A stretch of DNA of 40,282 nucleotides. It comes from an uncultured Granulicella sp. GTDB lineage: Bacteria > Acidobacteriota > Terriglobia > Terriglobales > Acidobacteriaceae. This document shows, in pieces, positions 39,077 through 40,282 of this stretch. Numbering within the stretch: position 1 is the stretch's first letter; each line of letters opens with the position of its first letter. The position numbers and the translations under genes are program-made. The stretch is taken from contig CAIZFH010000150.1 of the NCBI GenBank assembly GCA_903932155.1, forward strand, positions 1 to 40,282. The letters are read 5' to 3'. The notes below the pieces were generated by a model. It searched no databases. It was not told the origin of the DNA and saw only the letters and a list, made by a program, of their open reading frames with translations.

Positions 39077-40282
39077 CCAGTAGATTCATCCTTTCTGGAT
39101 TTGAACTTGCGCGCGGGTGGCCGCTTGCCAAAGGGCTTCTTGTTGTCAGCAAACTTGGCGAAGGTGCTGGCTGGCCTTCCGGAGGACGCTGTACCCGGCT
39201 TTGTAAATGGCTTCTTGCCGGCAAATCCGCCTGGCTTGGCGGTTGGCTTGCCTGTAAATTTACGGGGCTTAAAGTCTCCAGAAGGTTTGCCGAAGGGCTT
39301 CTTGCCGGCGAATCCACCTGGCTTGCCTGCGAACTTGCGCGGCGCAAAGTCTCCAGCCGGCTTCTCCGAAGATCGGCTGTCCTCGACCGCGCGAGCTGGG
39401 CGTGTTGGCCGGTCAGAAGAGAAAGGACGTGCTGGGCGGTCGCGAGGGGCGTCAAATTTTCGATAGACACGCTTGCCGCTTTCGCCGCCGGAGTCCCGGT
39501 CGCCACCGTCTTTTGGTTTGCCTGAAAAAGGCTTGCCTGCAAACGTGCCTTTCGGGCCAGATTTTGAGAAGCCGGTGGACTTGGAGAAGCCTGTGGACTT
39601 GGAGGGCCATGGTTTGCCGCTGGAGTCCGGGCCGCGAGACGGGCGCGGCGTGTACGAGCCGGGGGCGCGAGGGCTGCCAAAGGCAGGCCGAGGCTCTGAT
39701 CCCTCCCGTTTGCGCCCGAAGGTTCCGGGCTTGCTGAAGGTCTTGCGCGCTGGACGCGAGTCGCTGTCCGTGCCTCTCGGTTTGTAATCGCGGGGCTTGC
39801 TGGCGCGAGGCTCGCGGGGCTGGATCGATCGCGCTGTGTCTCCCGATGTGGCAAGGTCACTTGCCGTGTGCTGGATTTCAGCAGGGCTTGCGTCATGGAC
39901 TTCGGACGGCCTGGCAGCAGCCGCCAGCCGACGCGCCTTCTCCTCTTCCCACGGCTTATCGAAGCCAGCTTTCTTATCAAAGCCAGATGCGGGCTTGTTG
40001 AAGGGGCGGCGCTGGCGATCGGGCGCTGGCCCGGAAGCATCGCGCGGCTTGAATCCAGGTTTGAATTGGCCAGCAGGGCGGGCCTTGAATCCAGGCTTCG
40101 TGCCAAATCCCTTACTCCCGCGCTCAAACGGACCGGGCTTTGCGCCAAACTGCGTGGGCTTCGCCTTGGCTAGGTAGCCGGTGCCGATCTTGCGCGGTTT
40201 GGGGATGAACTTGGTTATACGCGGCGCGTCTTCACCTTCGCCCCCTGCTTCGACTGCAATCTCCTGAACCTCAGCGGCTGGT
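39073..40282 (-). CDS. C-terminal basic repeat tail of a probable RluB-type pseudouridine synthase (5' end outside window)
   Basis: An open frame enters at the right edge and stops with TGA at 39075-39073, overlapping the cmk ATG by four bases. The 402 visible residues contain no start codon. They are almost entirely disordered and basic, rich in Lys, Pro, Gly, Phe, Ser and Arg. Short repeats include FAGKPGGFAGKKPFGKP, FTGKPTAKPGGFAGKKPF and STGFSKSTGFSKS; the last is encoded by a tandem 18-bp repeat at 39566-39601. No globular domain is in view. Placement upstream of cmk suggests RluB (23S rRNA pseudouridine synthase), often found next to cmk and with such tails in Acidobacteria by recollection. 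A DEAD-box helicase tail is the main alternative. The other minus-strand frame here lacks this regular pattern and is rejected. Confidence 0.7.
   Translation of the reverse strand, partial: PAAEVQEIAVEAGGEGEDAPRITKFIPKPRKIGTGYLAKAKPTQFGAKPGPFERGSKGFGTKPGFKARPAGQFKPGFKPRDASGPAPDRQRRPFNKPASGFDKKAGFDKPWEEEKARRLAAAARPSEVHDASPAEIQHTASDLATSGDTARSIQPREPRASKPRDYKPRGTDSDSRPARKTFSKPGTFGRKREGSEPRPAFGSPRAPGSYTPRPSRGPDSSGKPWPSKSTGFSKSTGFSKSGPKGTFAGKPFSGKPKDGGDRDSGGESGKRVYRKFDAPRDRPARPFSSDRPTRPARAVEDSRSSEKPAGDFAPRKFAGKPGGFAGKKPFGKPSGDFKPRKFTGKPTAKPGGFAGKKPFTKPGTASSGRPASTFAKFADNKKPFGKRPPARKFKSRKDESTG

Noticed and set aside
39060-40148. A long minus-strand frame (about 362 codons) over the right edge
   Set aside because: Its composition is a Ser/Ala/Pro/Arg shadow. 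The neighbouring minus-strand frame is open to the edge, shows regular K-P-G-F repeats and ends in an ATGA overlap with cmk, so that one is the gene.
1-40282. tRNA, rRNA, CRISPR array, insertion sequence or phage genes
   Set aside because: No cloverleaf-like consensus, no regularly spaced repeats with unique spacers, and no transposase, integrase or phage protein were seen on either strand by eye.

Overview
This is a GC-rich bacterial chromosome segment. Gene content points to an Acidobacteriota soil bacterium of the Terriglobia type (Terriglobus/Granulicella/Edaphobacter-like). This is inferred from recalled family similarity and was not tested by a search. Supporting signs are a meso-DAP-type murE, a lipid A gene (lpxB, hence an outer membrane), a CusF-SCO lipoprotein with a CX5C site, an MscL with a zinc-ribbon tail, and a pseudouridine-synthase-like protein with a very long basic disordered tail. 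No tRNA, rRNA, insertion sequence, integrase or CRISPR array was seen.

Layout. 1-3564: the 3' part of dxs, a secreted PQQ-type sugar dehydrogenase fused to cytochrome c, a degenerate second copy of the dxs 3' end, and a DUF2127 membrane protein. 3565-11309: the front half of the dcw (division and cell wall) cluster, mraZ-rsmH-ftsL-ftsI-murE-murF, preceded by a likely MraZ operator of four 10-bp repeats. The cluster stops after murF, where mraY is usually expected. 11355-17886 (minus): an overlapping addB-addA-like recombination helicase/nuclease pair. 17962-21783: a family-39-type glycosyltransferase, the CusF-SCO copper lipoprotein, a small membrane protein and a secreted HEAT-repeat protein. 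21944-25571: an MsbA-like ABC exporter, a vapBC toxin-antitoxin pair whose probable operator covers the antitoxin start, and a YiaK-like reductase. 26057-30408 (minus): mscL, an M1-peptidase-like protein that has lost its zinc site, lpxB, and a hicBA toxin-antitoxin pair directly upstream of lpxB. 30445-37675: a YdeI/OmpD-associated protein, an M20 amidohydrolase, a Gfo/Idh/MocA oxidoreductase, an ICMT-like methyltransferase, 2-oxoglutarate dehydrogenase E1 and an exported protein of unknown function. 37817-40282 (minus): cspA, cmk, and the C-terminal tail of a probable RluB-type pseudouridine synthase that runs off the window.

How the genes work together. mraZ to murF is a compact operon for septal peptidoglycan synthesis, probably autoregulated by MraZ. 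addB and addA overlap by 8 bp and should form one double-strand-break repair complex. The tail gene and cmk share an ATGA overlap. hicB-hicA-lpxB is also a chain of overlaps, but the lpxB reading frame hits a stop four codons after the ATG that overlaps hicA. No ATG, GTG or TTG lies between that stop and the conserved LpxB N-terminal motif.

The observations most worth following are: (1) the hicBA/lpxB junction with the missing lpxB start; (2) the duplicated dxs 3' end flanking the sugar dehydrogenase; (3) the M1 peptidase homologue without zinc ligands; (4) the CusF-SCO fusion with a CX5C site; and (5) the repeat-built 400-residue basic tail overlapping cmk. No clear multi-gene system of an entirely new type was recognised.
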